Shown: positions 19,893 to 28,254 of the stretch, piece by piece
How positions within the stretch are numbered: position 1 is the stretch's first letter
How the letters are laid out: each line of letters starts with the position of its first letter
From: Sporosarcina sp. Te-1
GTDB lineage: Bacteria > Bacillota > Bacilli > Bacillales_A > Planococcaceae
Direction of reading: 5' to 3'
Length of the DNA: 64,000 nucleotides
NCBI RefSeq assembly: GCF_017498505.1
Contig: NZ_CP071798.1
Span: forward strand, 372,001-436,000
The notes under the pieces: generated by a model
Told to the model about the DNA's origin: nothing
Seen by the model: only the letters and a program-made list of their open reading frames with translations
Database searches by the model: none
Translations under genes and position numbers: made by a program

Positions 19893-20531
19893 ATGAGCGG
19901 AACTAAACCCCTTGTCATCGGAATCGCCGGTGGCTCAGGGTCCGGCAAGACGAGTGTCACCAACCGTATTTACAACGTGTTCAAAGAACATTCCGTCGTC
20001 GTCATTGAACAGGACTATTATTATAAAGACCAATCGCATCTGGAATTTGAGGAGCGATTGAAAACAAACTATGATCATCCCCTTGCATTCGATACTGATT
20101 TATTGATCGAGCATGTGGGATTGCTGTTGAACCGGACATCCATATCCAAGCCAGTGTATGATTATTCATTGCACACACGTTCAAAGGAAACGATTAAAAT
20201 TCCGCCGAAGGATGTCATTATCTTGGAAGGGATTCTTGTTCTGGAGGATCCAAGACTGCGGGATTTGATGGACATCAAGCTGTTTGTCGATACGGATGCT
20301 GACTTGCGGATCATCCGCCGGCTGATGAGGGATATCCAGGAACGGGGAAGAACGATTGACTCCGTGATCGACCAGTATTTGACTGTCGTGCGGCCAATGC
20401 ATAATCAATTTATTGAACCGACGAAACGATATGCGGATATCATCATTCCGGAAGGCGGCCATAACGAAGTGGCCATCGACCTGATGGTGACGAAAATAAA
20501 AACAATTCTTGAATCTGGAACCAAATTGTAA
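19893..20531 (+). CDS. udk: Uridine kinase
   Basis: Phosphorylates uridine and cytidine to UMP and CMP in pyrimidine salvage. The P-loop is [13 protein letters not shown] at residues 8-20, and DYYYKDQSH with [12 protein letters not shown] are the family's substrate-site motifs. Length is 212 residues, standard. The ORF is open upstream into trmR, but the ATG at 19893 has AAAGGAGGG close upstream. A hairpin terminator separates it from greA. Confidence 0.96.
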   Translation: MSGTKPLVIGIAGGSGSGKTSVTNRIYNVFKEHSVVVIEQDYYYKDQSHLEFEERLKTNYDHPLAFDTDLLIEHVGLLLNRTSISKPVYDYSLHTRSKETIKIPPKDVIILEGILVLEDPRLRDLMDIKLFVDTDADLRIIRRLMRDIQERGRTIDSVIDQYLTVVRPMHNQFIEPTKRYADIIIPEGGHNEVAIDLMVTKIKTILESGTKL

Positions 20532-20564
20532 TATGATGGGTTCAGAATTCAATAGAAACGAATC

Positions 20565-20604
20565 CTATGTCGCATACCTCTCGTAGGAGCGGCATAGTGT
20601 TTTT
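20565..20604 (+). terminator. Terminator between udk and greA
   Basis: CTATGTCGC pairs with GCGGCATAG (one G-T pair), followed by TGTTTTT. Confidence 0.7.
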
Positions 20605-20633
20605 ATGAACTGGATTATGAGGAGTGTTGTGAA

Positions 20634-21110
20634 ATGGTTTCTGAAAAAAAATACCCAATGACTGTATCAGGTAAAAAGAAGCTGGAAGAAGAATTGGAAT
20701 ACTTAAAGACCGTAAAACGGAAAGAAGTAGTAGAACGGATTAAGATTGCCCGTAGTTATGGGGACCTGTCAGAAAACTCCGAATACGATTCTGCGAAAGA
20801 AGACCAAGCGTTTGTCGAAGGGAAAATTTCAACGTTGGAATCGATGATCCGGAATGCGGTCATCATTACCGAAGACGAATTGAACAACGACGAGGTCCAG
20901 ATCGGGAAAACGGTTACATTTAAGGAATTGCCGGATGGCGATGAAGAAACGTACACGATTGTCGGTTCTGCAGAAGCGAATCCATTGGAAGGACTCATCT
21001 CAAATGATTCCCCCATTGCAAAAGGGTTGATCGGCAAAAAGAAAGGCGACGAAGTCAAAATCATGACGCCGGGCGGGGAAATGTCCGTAACGATCGTTGA
21101 AATTAAATAA
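20634..21110 (+). CDS. greA: Transcription elongation factor GreA
   Basis: Binds the RNA polymerase secondary channel and triggers cleavage of backtracked transcripts. Residues 1 to about 75 form the coiled coil ([24 protein letters not shown]) with the acidic tip [18 protein letters not shown]. The C-terminal half is the FKBP-like domain ending in [11 protein letters not shown]. Length is 158 residues, typical. Terminators lie on both sides, so it may be a single-gene unit. Confidence 0.97.
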   Translation: MVSEKKYPMTVSGKKKLEEELEYLKTVKRKEVVERIKIARSYGDLSENSEYDSAKEDQAFVEGKISTLESMIRNAVIITEDELNNDEVQIGKTVTFKELPDGDEETYTIVGSAEANPLEGLISNDSPIAKGLIGKKKGDEVKIMTPGGEMSVTIVEIK

Positions 21111-21140
21111 TCTGCTGTGCATCAAGTATGTGCAATGGAT

Positions 21141-21180
21141 GGAGCGATGGGACAGCTATAAGCATTCCATCGCTCCTTTT
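21141..21180 (+). terminator. Terminator after greA
   Basis: GGAGCGATGG pairs perfectly with CCATCGCTCC, followed by T4. Confidence 0.88.
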
Positions 21181-21401
21181 ACATTTCTTTTTAAAACCGA
21201 TGAGACGAATTGATTTGGAATAGGGCGTACCATGTGGCGGGAGGTTGCCTTCTGTAGGGAAATTGATGACCTTTCCTTTTCTATGAGAAGGGAAATCGTC
21301 GATGTTTTAGCATATCTCACAAAAAACTTTATTGAAACCTATTCAATTGAAAAAGAGTCAAATAGAGTAGTATCCTGTTGAGAAGGAAAGGAGAGGATTT
21401 C

Positions 21402-22130
21402 ATGCCGAATAATGAACCCGATTTTTCGAGGGTGAATCGCAAACGAAATAAAAATCGCTCCAATTTGATCTTAAACGGCTTAATTGGGCTTGTCATTGTA
21501 CTAATTATCATTGTCGGAGCGTCTATTGTCATCGGGAACAAGGATGAAACGAAGGAGAAGGAACCAGAGGAATCCGTCGAGCCAAACAGTCTGACAGAAG
21601 AAGCGACGGAAGATGGGACGGCGGAAGATAATCAAGAAACCGAAGACGACTCGCAGCAAAATGGTTCAGAACAGAGTGATACTGCGGGGTTAACAGGATC
21701 TGATAGCGCTTCTTCAGAAGCGGAGGGACAGACTGAGTCCGATCAAGAGACAACATCATCAGAACAAGAGCCGGAAGGGACATTGGTGACCGTAGAGCCT
21801 ACTGATGACCAAGTGGTGACCGAAACTGTCGTTAACGATTCATGGGCGCCCGTAGGCACAGCGCAGAGCGGAGAACATGTTTCCTCCTATGATGGAGAAT
21901 CCGTCGATTGGAATGAAAAAAAGCAAGCACTTGCTTATGCAACAGGCCTTTCGGAAGACTCCATGATCTTTTGGAAAATAAAAAATGGCGGCGGCCCGCA
22001 AAAGTCCATTGGGATCGTTTCTACTCGTGATAAGTCTCAAATGTATAGAGTTTATCTAGAATGGGTTGACGGACAAGGCTGGAAACCTGTTAAAATGGAT
22101 AAGTTAAGCACATTGGATTTTGATTACTGA
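21402..22130 (+). CDS. YrrS-like membrane-anchored DUF1510 protein
   Basis: A 242-residue protein with a short basic cytoplasmic head (NRKRNKNRSN), one membrane segment (LILNGLIGLVIVLIIIVGASIVI, about residues 27-49), a long acidic and serine-rich linker (about 50-145), and a C-terminal folded domain containing WNEKKQALAYATGLSEDSMIFWKIKNGG. This layout and the position after greA match B. subtilis YrrS (DUF1510), of unknown function. The outside location of the C-terminal domain is inferred from charge. The ATG at 21402 has AAGGAGAGG upstream; an ATG-less extension from 21378 is unlikely. Confidence 0.85.
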   Translation: MPNNEPDFSRVNRKRNKNRSNLILNGLIGLVIVLIIIVGASIVIGNKDETKEKEPEESVEPNSLTEEATEDGTAEDNQETEDDSQQNGSEQSDTAGLTGSDSASSEAEGQTESDQETTSSEQEPEGTLVTVEPTDDQVVTETVVNDSWAPVGTAQSGEHVSSYDGESVDWNEKKQALAYATGLSEDSMIFWKIKNGGGPQKSIGIVSTRDKSQMYRVYLEWVDGQGWKPVKMDKLSTLDFDY

Positions 22131-22144
22131 GTGGAGGGTACGGT

Positions 22145-22837
22145 ATGAAAATAGCAATTATCGGGGCGATGGAGCAGGAAGTGGAAATTCTGCGGGAAGC
22201 AATGTCTTCCAAAACATCAAATACTGTAGCGAACTGTGAGTTTATTGAAGGAATATTAGATGGGCGTGACGTGGTCCTTGTCAAAAGCGGCATCGGCAAG
22301 GTGAATGCTGCCATTGCGACTACGCTGCTCATCCAATCATGTAAGCCGGACGTCGTCATCAATACCGGTTCGGCAGGTGGTTTCTCGAAAGACTTGGATG
22401 TGGGAAGCGTCGTCATTTCAGATGAAGTTCGCCACCATGATGTCGATGCCACAGCTTTCGGGTATGAGATCGGTCAAGTCCCAGGCATGCCAGCCGCCTT
22501 TTTGTCGGATGCCAAACTTGCTGCTATAGCGAAGGATGCAGTGGAGGAAGTGGGAGGGCATACATATGCGACGGGGCTCATTGCTTCCGGCGACGTGTTT
22601 ATGAGTGATCCCGCCCGTGTCGCTGTAGTGAGGGAAGCGTTCCCGAACATGATTGCTGCGGAAATGGAAGCAGCGGCAGTTGCCCAAGTATGCCATCAGT
22701 TCGGTATGCCGTTCGTCGTCATCCGGGCGCTCTCTGATATTGCGGGGAAGGAATCTTCCATCTCGTTTGATGAATTTTTGCCGACTGCTGCCAAACATTC
22801 GTCGGAAATTGTTCGGAAAGCGATATCGAAAATATAA
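22145..22837 (+). CDS. mtnN: 5'-methylthioadenosine/S-adenosylhomocysteine nucleosidase
   Basis: Hydrolyses MTA and SAH to adenine and the thioribose products, feeding methionine salvage and the activated methyl cycle. The N-terminus KIAIIGAMEQEVEILREAM holds the conserved glutamate. NTGSAGGF, the base-proximal EMEAAAVAQV and the catalytic aspartate in RALSDIAGKES are all present. Length is 230 residues. It follows yrrS by 14 bases. The mccA-mccB genes that follow it in B. subtilis are absent here. Confidence 0.95.
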   Translation: MKIAIIGAMEQEVEILREAMSSKTSNTVANCEFIEGILDGRDVVLVKSGIGKVNAAIATTLLIQSCKPDVVINTGSAGGFSKDLDVGSVVISDEVRHHDVDATAFGYEIGQVPGMPAAFLSDAKLAAIAKDAVEEVGGHTYATGLIASGDVFMSDPARVAVVREAFPNMIAAEMEAAAVAQVCHQFGMPFVVIRALSDIAGKESSISFDEFLPTAAKHSSEIVRKAISKI

Positions 22838-22845
22838 GACGGGTA

Positions 22846-22854
22846 TGGTATGAT
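22846..22854 (+). promoter_or_regulatory. Possible extended -10 promoter for the 26-residue membrane peptide
   Basis: TGGTATGAT matches an extended -10 about 40 bases before the small ORF at 22892. No convincing -35 is visible. Confidence 0.4.
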
Positions 22855-22891
22855 GGAGTGAAGAACCTGTACAAGCGAGGAGTGATTTCTA

Positions 22892-22972
22892 ATGTTTTTC
22901 TTGATGACTGGAGCGTTTGTCGTCACAGCAGTGATCGCCGTAATTATTATGCGTGAAGTCAGCACGGATTGA
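22892..22972 (+). CDS. Small single-span membrane peptide (26 residues)
   Basis: A tiny ORF of 26 codons with ATG start, TGA stop and a good ribosome binding site (GCGAGGAG, about 9 bases upstream). The product, MFFLMTGAFVVTAVIAVII followed by MREVSTD, is one hydrophobic helix with a short charged tail. It sits between mtnN and the bidirectional terminator shared with sigK, with its own possible extended -10. The family is not recognised. Start signals and composition argue for a real small membrane protein, but length alone cannot prove it. Confidence 0.5.
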   Translation: MFFLMTGAFVVTAVIAVIIMREVSTD

Positions 22973-23042
22973 ATGTCGCACCTTCATTCCCTTGCGTGGC
23001 AGCTGGCTGGTTTACACATATGATGTCTGGATTTGCAATAGG

Positions 23043-23091
23043 AAAAAGGCGTTCCTTTCGCGGATTGAATACGCGGCGGGAACGCCTTTTT
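23043..23091. terminator. Bidirectional terminator between the mtnN side and sigK
   Basis: AAAAAGGCGTTCC pairs with GGGAACGCCTTTTT around a 22-base loop. It has a T run on both strands and so serves both converging units. Confidence 0.88.
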
Positions 23092-23132
23092 GCTCTTGTT
23101 TCACTGTGTTGGAAAGTTGGATTGGATGCGTC

Positions 23133-23834
23133 TCACTCATTATATTCATGTTTGAATAGCTGGTATAGTTTCACGATAGCTCGTTTCTCAATCCTTGAAA
23201 CATAGCTTCTGGAAATGTTCAATTGTTGGGCGATTTCTTTTTGGGTCATTGGCTGGTCATCAAGCAGTCCATATCGCCGCTGGATTATTTCAAGTTCACG
23301 GCTGTCGAGCTTGCCTAGATGCCGATATAGGCGATCTCGTTGCTCTTGCTGTTCCACTGTTTCGATAGGAGCTTCCTCGTCCGTTTGAAGCAGATCGGCA
23401 ATTTGCAAGGACTGGCCATCCTTATCTGTACCGATAGGGTCAAATAGGGAAACATCTTTCTGAACTTTTTTTTGTGTGCGCAAGTACATGAGAATTTCAT
23501 TCTCAATGCAACGGGCCGCATAGGTGGCCAATTTCGTTTTGCGATCCGGCGTAAAACTGTTGACCGCTTTCATGAGTCCGATCGTTCCGATAGAAATGTA
23601 ATCGTCAAGTTGTTCATGTTTCGGGTGGAATTTTTTTACGACGTGTGCAACAAGGCGCATATTCCTTTCAATCAATTCGTCCCGAGCGCTTTCATCCCCT
23701 TCGGCGAGACGTTGTAAGCACTCGGCTTCCTCCGCTTTCGATAGCGGACGACGGAATGCCTGCCCACGGATATATCCGACTACTGCCGGAATTTCAAGCC
23801 ACAGTTGGACAAGCGCCATGACGAACCCGCTCAT
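23133..23834 (-). CDS. sigK: Late mother-cell sporulation sigma factor pro-SigK
   Basis: Directs late mother-cell gene expression during sporulation. The 233-residue reading frame is intact. It begins with a hydrophobic pro-sequence (MSGFVMALVQLWLEIPAVVGYI), the part removed by the SpoIVFB protease in B. subtilis. Region 2 follows (RNMRLVAHVVKKF, DYISIGTIGLMKAV, KLATYAARCIENEILMYLR), then region 4 (MTQKEIAQQLNISRSYVSRIEKRA). The ATG at 23832-23834 has AGGAGGTG upstream; the ORF extends further without support. Unlike B. subtilis 168 there is no skin-type element splitting the gene. A CATACAAA motif shortly upstream resembles a SigE -10, without a clear -35. Confidence 0.95.
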   Translation of the reverse strand: MSGFVMALVQLWLEIPAVVGYIRGQAFRRPLSKAEEAECLQRLAEGDESARDELIERNMRLVAHVVKKFHPKHEQLDDYISIGTIGLMKAVNSFTPDRKTKLATYAARCIENEILMYLRTQKKVQKDVSLFDPIGTDKDGQSLQIADLLQTDEEAPIETVEQQEQRDRLYRHLGKLDSRELEIIQRRYGLLDDQPMTQKEIAQQLNISRSYVSRIEKRAIVKLYQLFKHEYNE

Positions 23835-23955
23835 CGGTCCACCTCCTGTGTCTTTGTATGACAGCATATGCGAACAGGGCGCTGGATAGCACAGGAGGGA
23901 TGAACGATTCTAACAGGTTATCGGAAAGATGAGTCACATATAAAAAGGATGGATA

Positions 23956-23964
23956 TGTTATAAT
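23956..23964 (+). promoter_or_regulatory. Extended -10 promoter of the yqeG operon
   Basis: TGTTATAAT is a perfect extended -10 about 33 bases before the yqeG start. The -35 is weak. Confidence 0.55.
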
Positions 23965-23996
23965 CATTTTGAATTCGTCAGATGGAGAGGATTTTT

Positions 23997-24512
23997 TTGT
24001 ATAAACACTTTTTACCGGGTGAGTATGTAAAAGACATATATCAAATAACACCGGAAAAATTAAAAGAACAGGGCATAAAAGGGATTATGACCGATCTGGA
24101 TAATACGCTTGTTGAATGGGATCGCCCAGAAGCGACACCAGAAGTCATCGAGTGGATGAAATTGATGCGGGATGCAGGGCTGAAAGTGATCGTCGTATCG
24201 AATAACCACGAACCGAGAGTAAGCACTTTTTGCCAACCGGCAGGAATACCGTTCATTTTCGAGGCGAAGAAGCCGTTAGGAAAGGGCTTCGATCGAGCCC
24301 TACGCCTGCTGGAATTACCGAAACACGAAGTAGTCATGATCGGTGACCAACTGTTAACGGATATACTGGGAGGAAATCGTTTTGGTCTCCATACGATCTT
24401 GGTCATACCTGTAGCCAAATCGGATGGTTTTGTAACTAGATTCAACCGCAAAGTCGAGAGACGGATCATGAAAGGACTCAAGCGGCGCGGAATGTTGGAT
24501 TGGGAGGAATAA
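23997..24512 (+). CDS. HAD-superfamily phosphatase YqeG
   Basis: HAD subfamily IIIA protein with the nucleophile motif TDLDNTLVEWD, motif II in IVVSNNHE, the lysine in AKKPLGKGF, and motif IV as MIGDQLLTDILGGNR. A mitochondrial relative (Gep4) dephosphorylates phosphatidylglycerophosphate, so a lipid phosphatase role is possible but not shown. The preferred start is the TTG at 23997, with GGAGAGGA 5 bases upstream, giving 171 residues that begin close to the known YqeG start; an ATG 15 bases earlier overlaps that ribosome binding site. It is first in a long operon with yqeH, aroE and nadD. Confidence 0.9.
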   Translation: MYKHFLPGEYVKDIYQITPEKLKEQGIKGIMTDLDNTLVEWDRPEATPEVIEWMKLMRDAGLKVIVVSNNHEPRVSTFCQPAGIPFIFEAKKPLGKGFDRALRLLELPKHEVVMIGDQLLTDILGGNRFGLHTILVIPVAKSDGFVTRFNRKVERRIMKGLKRRGMLDWEE

Positions 24513-24514
24513 GC

Positions 24515-25615
24515 TTGGAACAACTAGTATGTATAGGATGCGGTGTGCCGATCCAAACGGACAATCCAAAACTGGATGGTTATGCACCGCCGGCTTCATT
24601 GGAAAAAGAAACAATCTTATGCCAGCGGTGTTTCCGACTGCGGAATTATAATGAACTCCGGCCTGTATCATTATCAGGTGATGATTTTCTCGCGATTTTA
24701 AACGGAATCGGCCAAAAGGAAGGCATTGTCGTGAAAGTGGTTGATATTTTTGACTTCAATGGCAGCTGGATTCCGGGATTGCACCGATTTGTAGGCAATA
24801 AGGACATCATTCTGGTCGGCAACAAATCAGACGTTCTGCCGAAGTCGGTAAATGAAAACAAGCTGAAGAACTGGATGCGCGAAGAGTCGAGAAAGCTTGG
24901 CTTAAAACCGGCAGAGATTCTGCTCGTTTCTGCCTACAAAGGGACCGGAATGGAAGAGGCGCTCGCTGCCATCGAAGAATTGCGTGAGGGAAAGGATGTC
25001 TACGTGGTAGGCTGTACCAATGTAGGCAAATCGACCTTCATTAATAGAATCATTAAAAATGCAACCGGCATTGGTGATGTCATCACAACATCCCATTTTC
25101 CTGGTACGACATTAGATCTTGTTGAAATCCCGCTCGATGACGGGAAAGCTATATATGATACACCGGGTATTATCAACGACCATCAGATGGCTCATTACTT
25201 AGGACCGAATGATTTGAAGGCGATCACTCCTAAAAAGGAATTAAAACCGAAAGTTTTCCAATTAAACGCGGAACAGACATTATATATCGGTGGACTGGCC
25301 AGATTTGACTTCATCCAAGGGGAGCGCTCTTCCTTTACGATCCACGTCGCAAATGGCCTCCCGATCCATCGGACAAAACTGGGGAATGCGGTCACGTTAT
25401 ATGCGGAACATCTGGGCGGCCTCTTGTCACCGCCGACGGATGAATCGGTGGATTCGCTGCCTCCTCTTGTTCGGCACGAATTTTCAATTAAAAAGCCGAA
25501 AACAGACCTTGTTATTTCCGGCCTTGGTTGGATCACGGTCCAACATCCGAATGTTAAGGTCGCGATTCACGCGCCACGCGGCGTTAATGTGGAAGTCCGG
25601 CCGTCATTGATTTAG
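24515..25615 (+). CDS. yqeH: Ribosome biogenesis GTPase YqeH
   Basis: Circularly permuted GTPase needed for 30S subunit assembly. An N-terminal zinc finger (CIGCGVPIQ and CQRCFRL, residues 5-45) precedes the GTPase. The G4 motif GNKSD comes before the P-loop GCTNVGKSTFINR and the G3 motif DTPG, which is the permuted order. The C-terminal domain ends in VNVEVRPSLI, close to B. subtilis YqeH. The TTG at 24515 follows GGGAGGAA by 7 bases. Length is 366 residues. Confidence 0.95.
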   Translation: MEQLVCIGCGVPIQTDNPKLDGYAPPASLEKETILCQRCFRLRNYNELRPVSLSGDDFLAILNGIGQKEGIVVKVVDIFDFNGSWIPGLHRFVGNKDIILVGNKSDVLPKSVNENKLKNWMREESRKLGLKPAEILLVSAYKGTGMEEALAAIEELREGKDVYVVGCTNVGKSTFINRIIKNATGIGDVITTSHFPGTTLDLVEIPLDDGKAIYDTPGIINDHQMAHYLGPNDLKAITPKKELKPKVFQLNAEQTLYIGGLARFDFIQGERSSFTIHVANGLPIHRTKLGNAVTLYAEHLGGLLSPPTDESVDSLPPLVRHEFSIKKPKTDLVISGLGWITVQHPNVKVAIHAPRGVNVEVRPSLI

Positions 25616-25625
25616 GAGGATGCAT

Positions 25626-26453
25626 ATGAAAAAATGGTTTGCGGTCATCGGGGATCCGATTGCTCAATCCATGTCTCCTGACATGCACTCCCAGTGGTTT
25701 GCAGAAAATGGGCTGGATGCCTCTTATATCCCGGTCCATGTAACCGCAGATCGTTTGGAACAAGCTGTGAGTAGTTTGCGGGAACTCGGATGCAGCGGTT
25801 GGAATGTCACCGTACCTCATAAAAGTGCGATCATTGAGTACCTGGATGATATTGATCCATTCGCACGGAAAATGGACGCGGTCAATACGGTACGGGTAAT
25901 GGAGGATGGTTCGCTGTTCGGCTTGAATACGGATGGAATCGGATTTGTCCGATCGCTCGAGGAGCAGTTTGCAAATTCCGGAAAAGGAAAAGAAGTTCTG
26001 CTAATCGGCGCTGGAGGCGCAGCGAGAGGCATAGGTTATGCTCTTGTGTCGGAAGGATATGGCCCGATCACCTGCGTAAACCGCACGTTTGCGAAAGCAG
26101 AACGGTTGGCCGGGGAATTGCATGCTGGTGCCATGCCGATCGAGGATGCTGTTAAGCAGATAGCCAAGTTCGGTTTGATTATACAAACGACTTCTGTGGG
26201 CATGAACTTTGCGGATAGCGGGATGCCGCTCGATCCGACAAGAATAAAGCCCGAAACAATTGTTTGCGATATCATCTATAACCCATTGGAAACACAGTTT
26301 TTGGAACTTGCCCGCAAAGCAGGCGGGCTTACGATGAACGGAGTTGGGATGTTCGTTCATCAGGGGGCGCGTTCCTTCCGAAATTGGACAGGAATGGAAC
26401 CTGACACGAAACAAATGATAGAGACTATTACAAAAAAGCTCGGAGGAATATGA
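25626..26453 (+). CDS. aroE: Shikimate dehydrogenase (NADP+)
   Basis: Reduces 3-dehydroshikimate to shikimate in the aromatic amino acid pathway. The shikimate site is FAVIGDPIAQSMSPDMH with the catalytic lysine in NVTVPHKSAI and aspartate in NTDGIGFV. The nucleotide-binding loop is LIGAGGAARGIGYAL, followed by VNRTFAKAE. Length is 275 residues from the ATG at 25626, which has TAGGAGGA 6 bases upstream; the ATG at 25620 overlaps that site. It overlaps the next gene by 4 bases. Confidence 0.96.
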   Translation: MKKWFAVIGDPIAQSMSPDMHSQWFAENGLDASYIPVHVTADRLEQAVSSLRELGCSGWNVTVPHKSAIIEYLDDIDPFARKMDAVNTVRVMEDGSLFGLNTDGIGFVRSLEEQFANSGKGKEVLLIGAGGAARGIGYALVSEGYGPITCVNRTFAKAERLAGELHAGAMPIEDAVKQIAKFGLIIQTTSVGMNFADSGMPLDPTRIKPETIVCDIIYNPLETQFLELARKAGGLTMNGVGMFVHQGARSFRNWTGMEPDTKQMIETITKKLGGI

Positions 26454-26740
26454 TGTTAACCGGTAAACAGAAAAGCTATCTTCGCAGTGAAGCGCACCAT
26501 TTACAACCTATTTTCCAAATTGGAAAAGGTGGATTGACTGATTCAATCATTAAACAAATCGAGGATGCGCTGGAAGCAAGGGAATTGATCAAAGTGAGCA
26601 TTCTGCAAAATTGTGAAGAAGATAAGAACGAAATTGCAGGAAAGATTGAGGCTGCGGGTATTGAGGTCGTACAAATCATAGGGAAAATCCTCGTCCTTTA
26701 TAAGGAATCAAAAGAAAAGAAACGAATACAACTTCCATAA
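26450..26740 (+). CDS. yhbY: CRM-domain RNA-binding protein YhbY (YqeI)
   Basis: Single-domain CRM protein of 96 residues that associates with pre-50S or 30S particles in other bacteria. The start LTGKQKSYLRSEAHHLQPIFQIGKGG contains the conserved GKGG loop, and ALEARELIKVSILQN follows the family pattern. It overlaps the aroE stop by an ATGA and is 11 bases before nadD. Its neighbours YqeH and RsfS also act on ribosomes. Confidence 0.92.
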   Translation: MMLTGKQKSYLRSEAHHLQPIFQIGKGGLTDSIIKQIEDALEARELIKVSILQNCEEDKNEIAGKIEAAGIEVVQIIGKILVLYKESKEKKRIQLP

Positions 26741-26751
26741 GGAGATAGACG

Positions 26752-27321
26752 ATGAAACGGATCGGACTTCTAGGCGGCACTTTTAATCCGCCTCACATCG
26801 GGCATCTGATCATAGCGAACGAAGTGAAGCATGCGTTGAATTTGGATGAAGTGCGCCTGATGCCTGCCTCCATCCCTCCACATAAGTTGAATCCATCGGA
26901 TGCATCGCCTGAGCAGAGGCTGGAAATGGTGAAACTTTCCATTAATGGTGCAGACGGTTTGACTGCTTTCTCTTTCGAAGTGGACCGTGGAGGTGTTTCC
27001 TATACGTACGATACGGTTGCCGCGTTACGGAGCGAGGAGCCTGATATCCAATTTCATTTTATTATCGGCGGAGATATGATTGACATGCTGCCATCGTGGC
27101 ACCGGATCGAGGATTTAGTAAAGATTGTAACGTTTGTCGGTGTTGGAAGACCGGGTACAATAGGTACGACATCGTTTCCTGTTCAAATGGTGGAGATTCC
27201 GCAAATCGATCTCTCATCCACGGTGATCCGTCATCGGATCCAAAAAGGAGGTACGGTCGCTTTCCTTCTGCCGGCGGCGGTGGAAAGGTATATCCGAGAG
27301 GAGGGGTTGTATGTTGATTGA
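26752..27321 (+). CDS. nadD: Nicotinate-nucleotide adenylyltransferase
   Basis: Adenylates nicotinate mononucleotide to deamido-NAD, an essential step of NAD synthesis. The nucleotidyltransferase motif GGTFNPPHIGHLIIANE is at residues 8-24. FIIGGDMIDMLPSWH and the C-terminal QIDLSSTVIRHRI (ISSTxxR type) complete the site. Length is 189 residues, the usual size. It overlaps yqeK by 11 bases. Confidence 0.96.
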   Translation: MKRIGLLGGTFNPPHIGHLIIANEVKHALNLDEVRLMPASIPPHKLNPSDASPEQRLEMVKLSINGADGLTAFSFEVDRGGVSYTYDTVAALRSEEPDIQFHFIIGGDMIDMLPSWHRIEDLVKIVTFVGVGRPGTIGTTSFPVQMVEIPQIDLSSTVIRHRIQKGGTVAFLLPAAVERYIREEGLYVD

Positions 27322-27868
27322 GGAATTAAAAAGGGAAGTTGAAAAGAGGCTGCCCTCAAAACGTGCCGCCCATGTGTTCCGCGTAGCGGAAACCGCAATA
27401 GCTCTTGCGAGAATTTACTCACTTGATATCGAGAAGGTTGAGATCGCCGCTCTATGTCATGATATCGCCAAAGCGATGGACCGAGATCAGTTGCGATCTA
27501 TTATCGAAGATAACGACGTAGACCAGCGTTATCTTTCCTTTCCACACGAGCTGTGGCATGCCCCAGTAGGAGCTGTCATCGCTGAAAGGGATTTCGGAAT
27601 AACCGATGAGGATGTGCTGCACGCCATCAGGTACCACACGACCGGGCGGAAAGGCATGTCAGATCTGGAGAAGGTAATCTATATTGCTGATCTGATTGAG
27701 CCTGGCCGTGATTTTGCAGGCGTTGAGGATTTGCGCATCATCGCCCAGGTCTGTTTGGATGATGCCATGAAAGCGAGCATTAGTCATACACTCCAATACC
27801 TAATAGGGCAGCAGGCTATGGTGTTTCCTGATTCTGTGGAGTGCTATAACGAACATGTTGAAAGATAG
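27311..27868 (+). CDS. yqeK: HD-domain hydrolase YqeK
   Basis: HD-superfamily hydrolase of 185 residues. Members of this family cleave diadenosine tetraphosphate symmetrically to ADP in several Firmicutes. Metal ligands appear in RAAHVFRVAE, the HD pair in ALCHDIAKAM, and further histidines in HELWHAPVGAV and AIRYHTTGR, with the last aspartate in IYIADLIEPGRDF. It follows nadD with an overlap and precedes rsfS, a fixed order in the Bacillales. Confidence 0.92.
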   Translation: MLIEELKREVEKRLPSKRAAHVFRVAETAIALARIYSLDIEKVEIAALCHDIAKAMDRDQLRSIIEDNDVDQRYLSFPHELWHAPVGAVIAERDFGITDEDVLHAIRYHTTGRKGMSDLEKVIYIADLIEPGRDFAGVEDLRIIAQVCLDDAMKASISHTLQYLIGQQAMVFPDSVECYNEHVER

Positions 27869-27906
27869 AATTTTTGCAGAGATCGTATGAGGAGAGGAAT
27901 AAAATT

Positions 27907-28254
27907 ATGCCAACATTACTTGAACTAGCATATAAAGCGGTAGACGATAAAAAAGGTGAAGATATTGTCGTGTTGAACATGGAGGGAATCTCTTTGATTG
28001 CCGACCAATTTATCATCACACATGCAAATTCGGAGCGACAAGTGCAAGCAATCGCACGCGAAGTATCAGAGAAAGCATCTGAGAACGGATATGAAGTAAA
28101 ACGGATTGAAGGAATGGATAACGGCCGTTGGGTCCTAGTCGATTTGGGTGATGTAGTCGTTCATGTATTCCACCGGGATGAAAGAGGCTATTACAACTTG
28201 GAGAAACTTTGGGGAGATGCTCCGATGCTCGACATGGCAGATCAACATGAATGA
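27907..28254 (+). CDS. rsfS: Ribosomal silencing factor RsfS
   Basis: Binds ribosomal protein uL14 and blocks subunit joining under starvation. The 115 residues show the family pattern: GEDIVVLNMEGISLIADQFIITHANSERQVQAIA, GMDNGRWVLVDLGDVVVHVFHRDERGYYNLEKLWGDAP in outline. The ORF is open upstream, but the ATG at 27907 has AGGAGAGG about 10 bases before it and gives the conserved MPTLLELA start. Its last codons overlap the next gene. Confidence 0.93.
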   Translation: MPTLLELAYKAVDDKKGEDIVVLNMEGISLIADQFIITHANSERQVQAIAREVSEKASENGYEVKRIEGMDNGRWVLVDLGDVVVHVFHRDERGYYNLEKLWGDAPMLDMADQHE

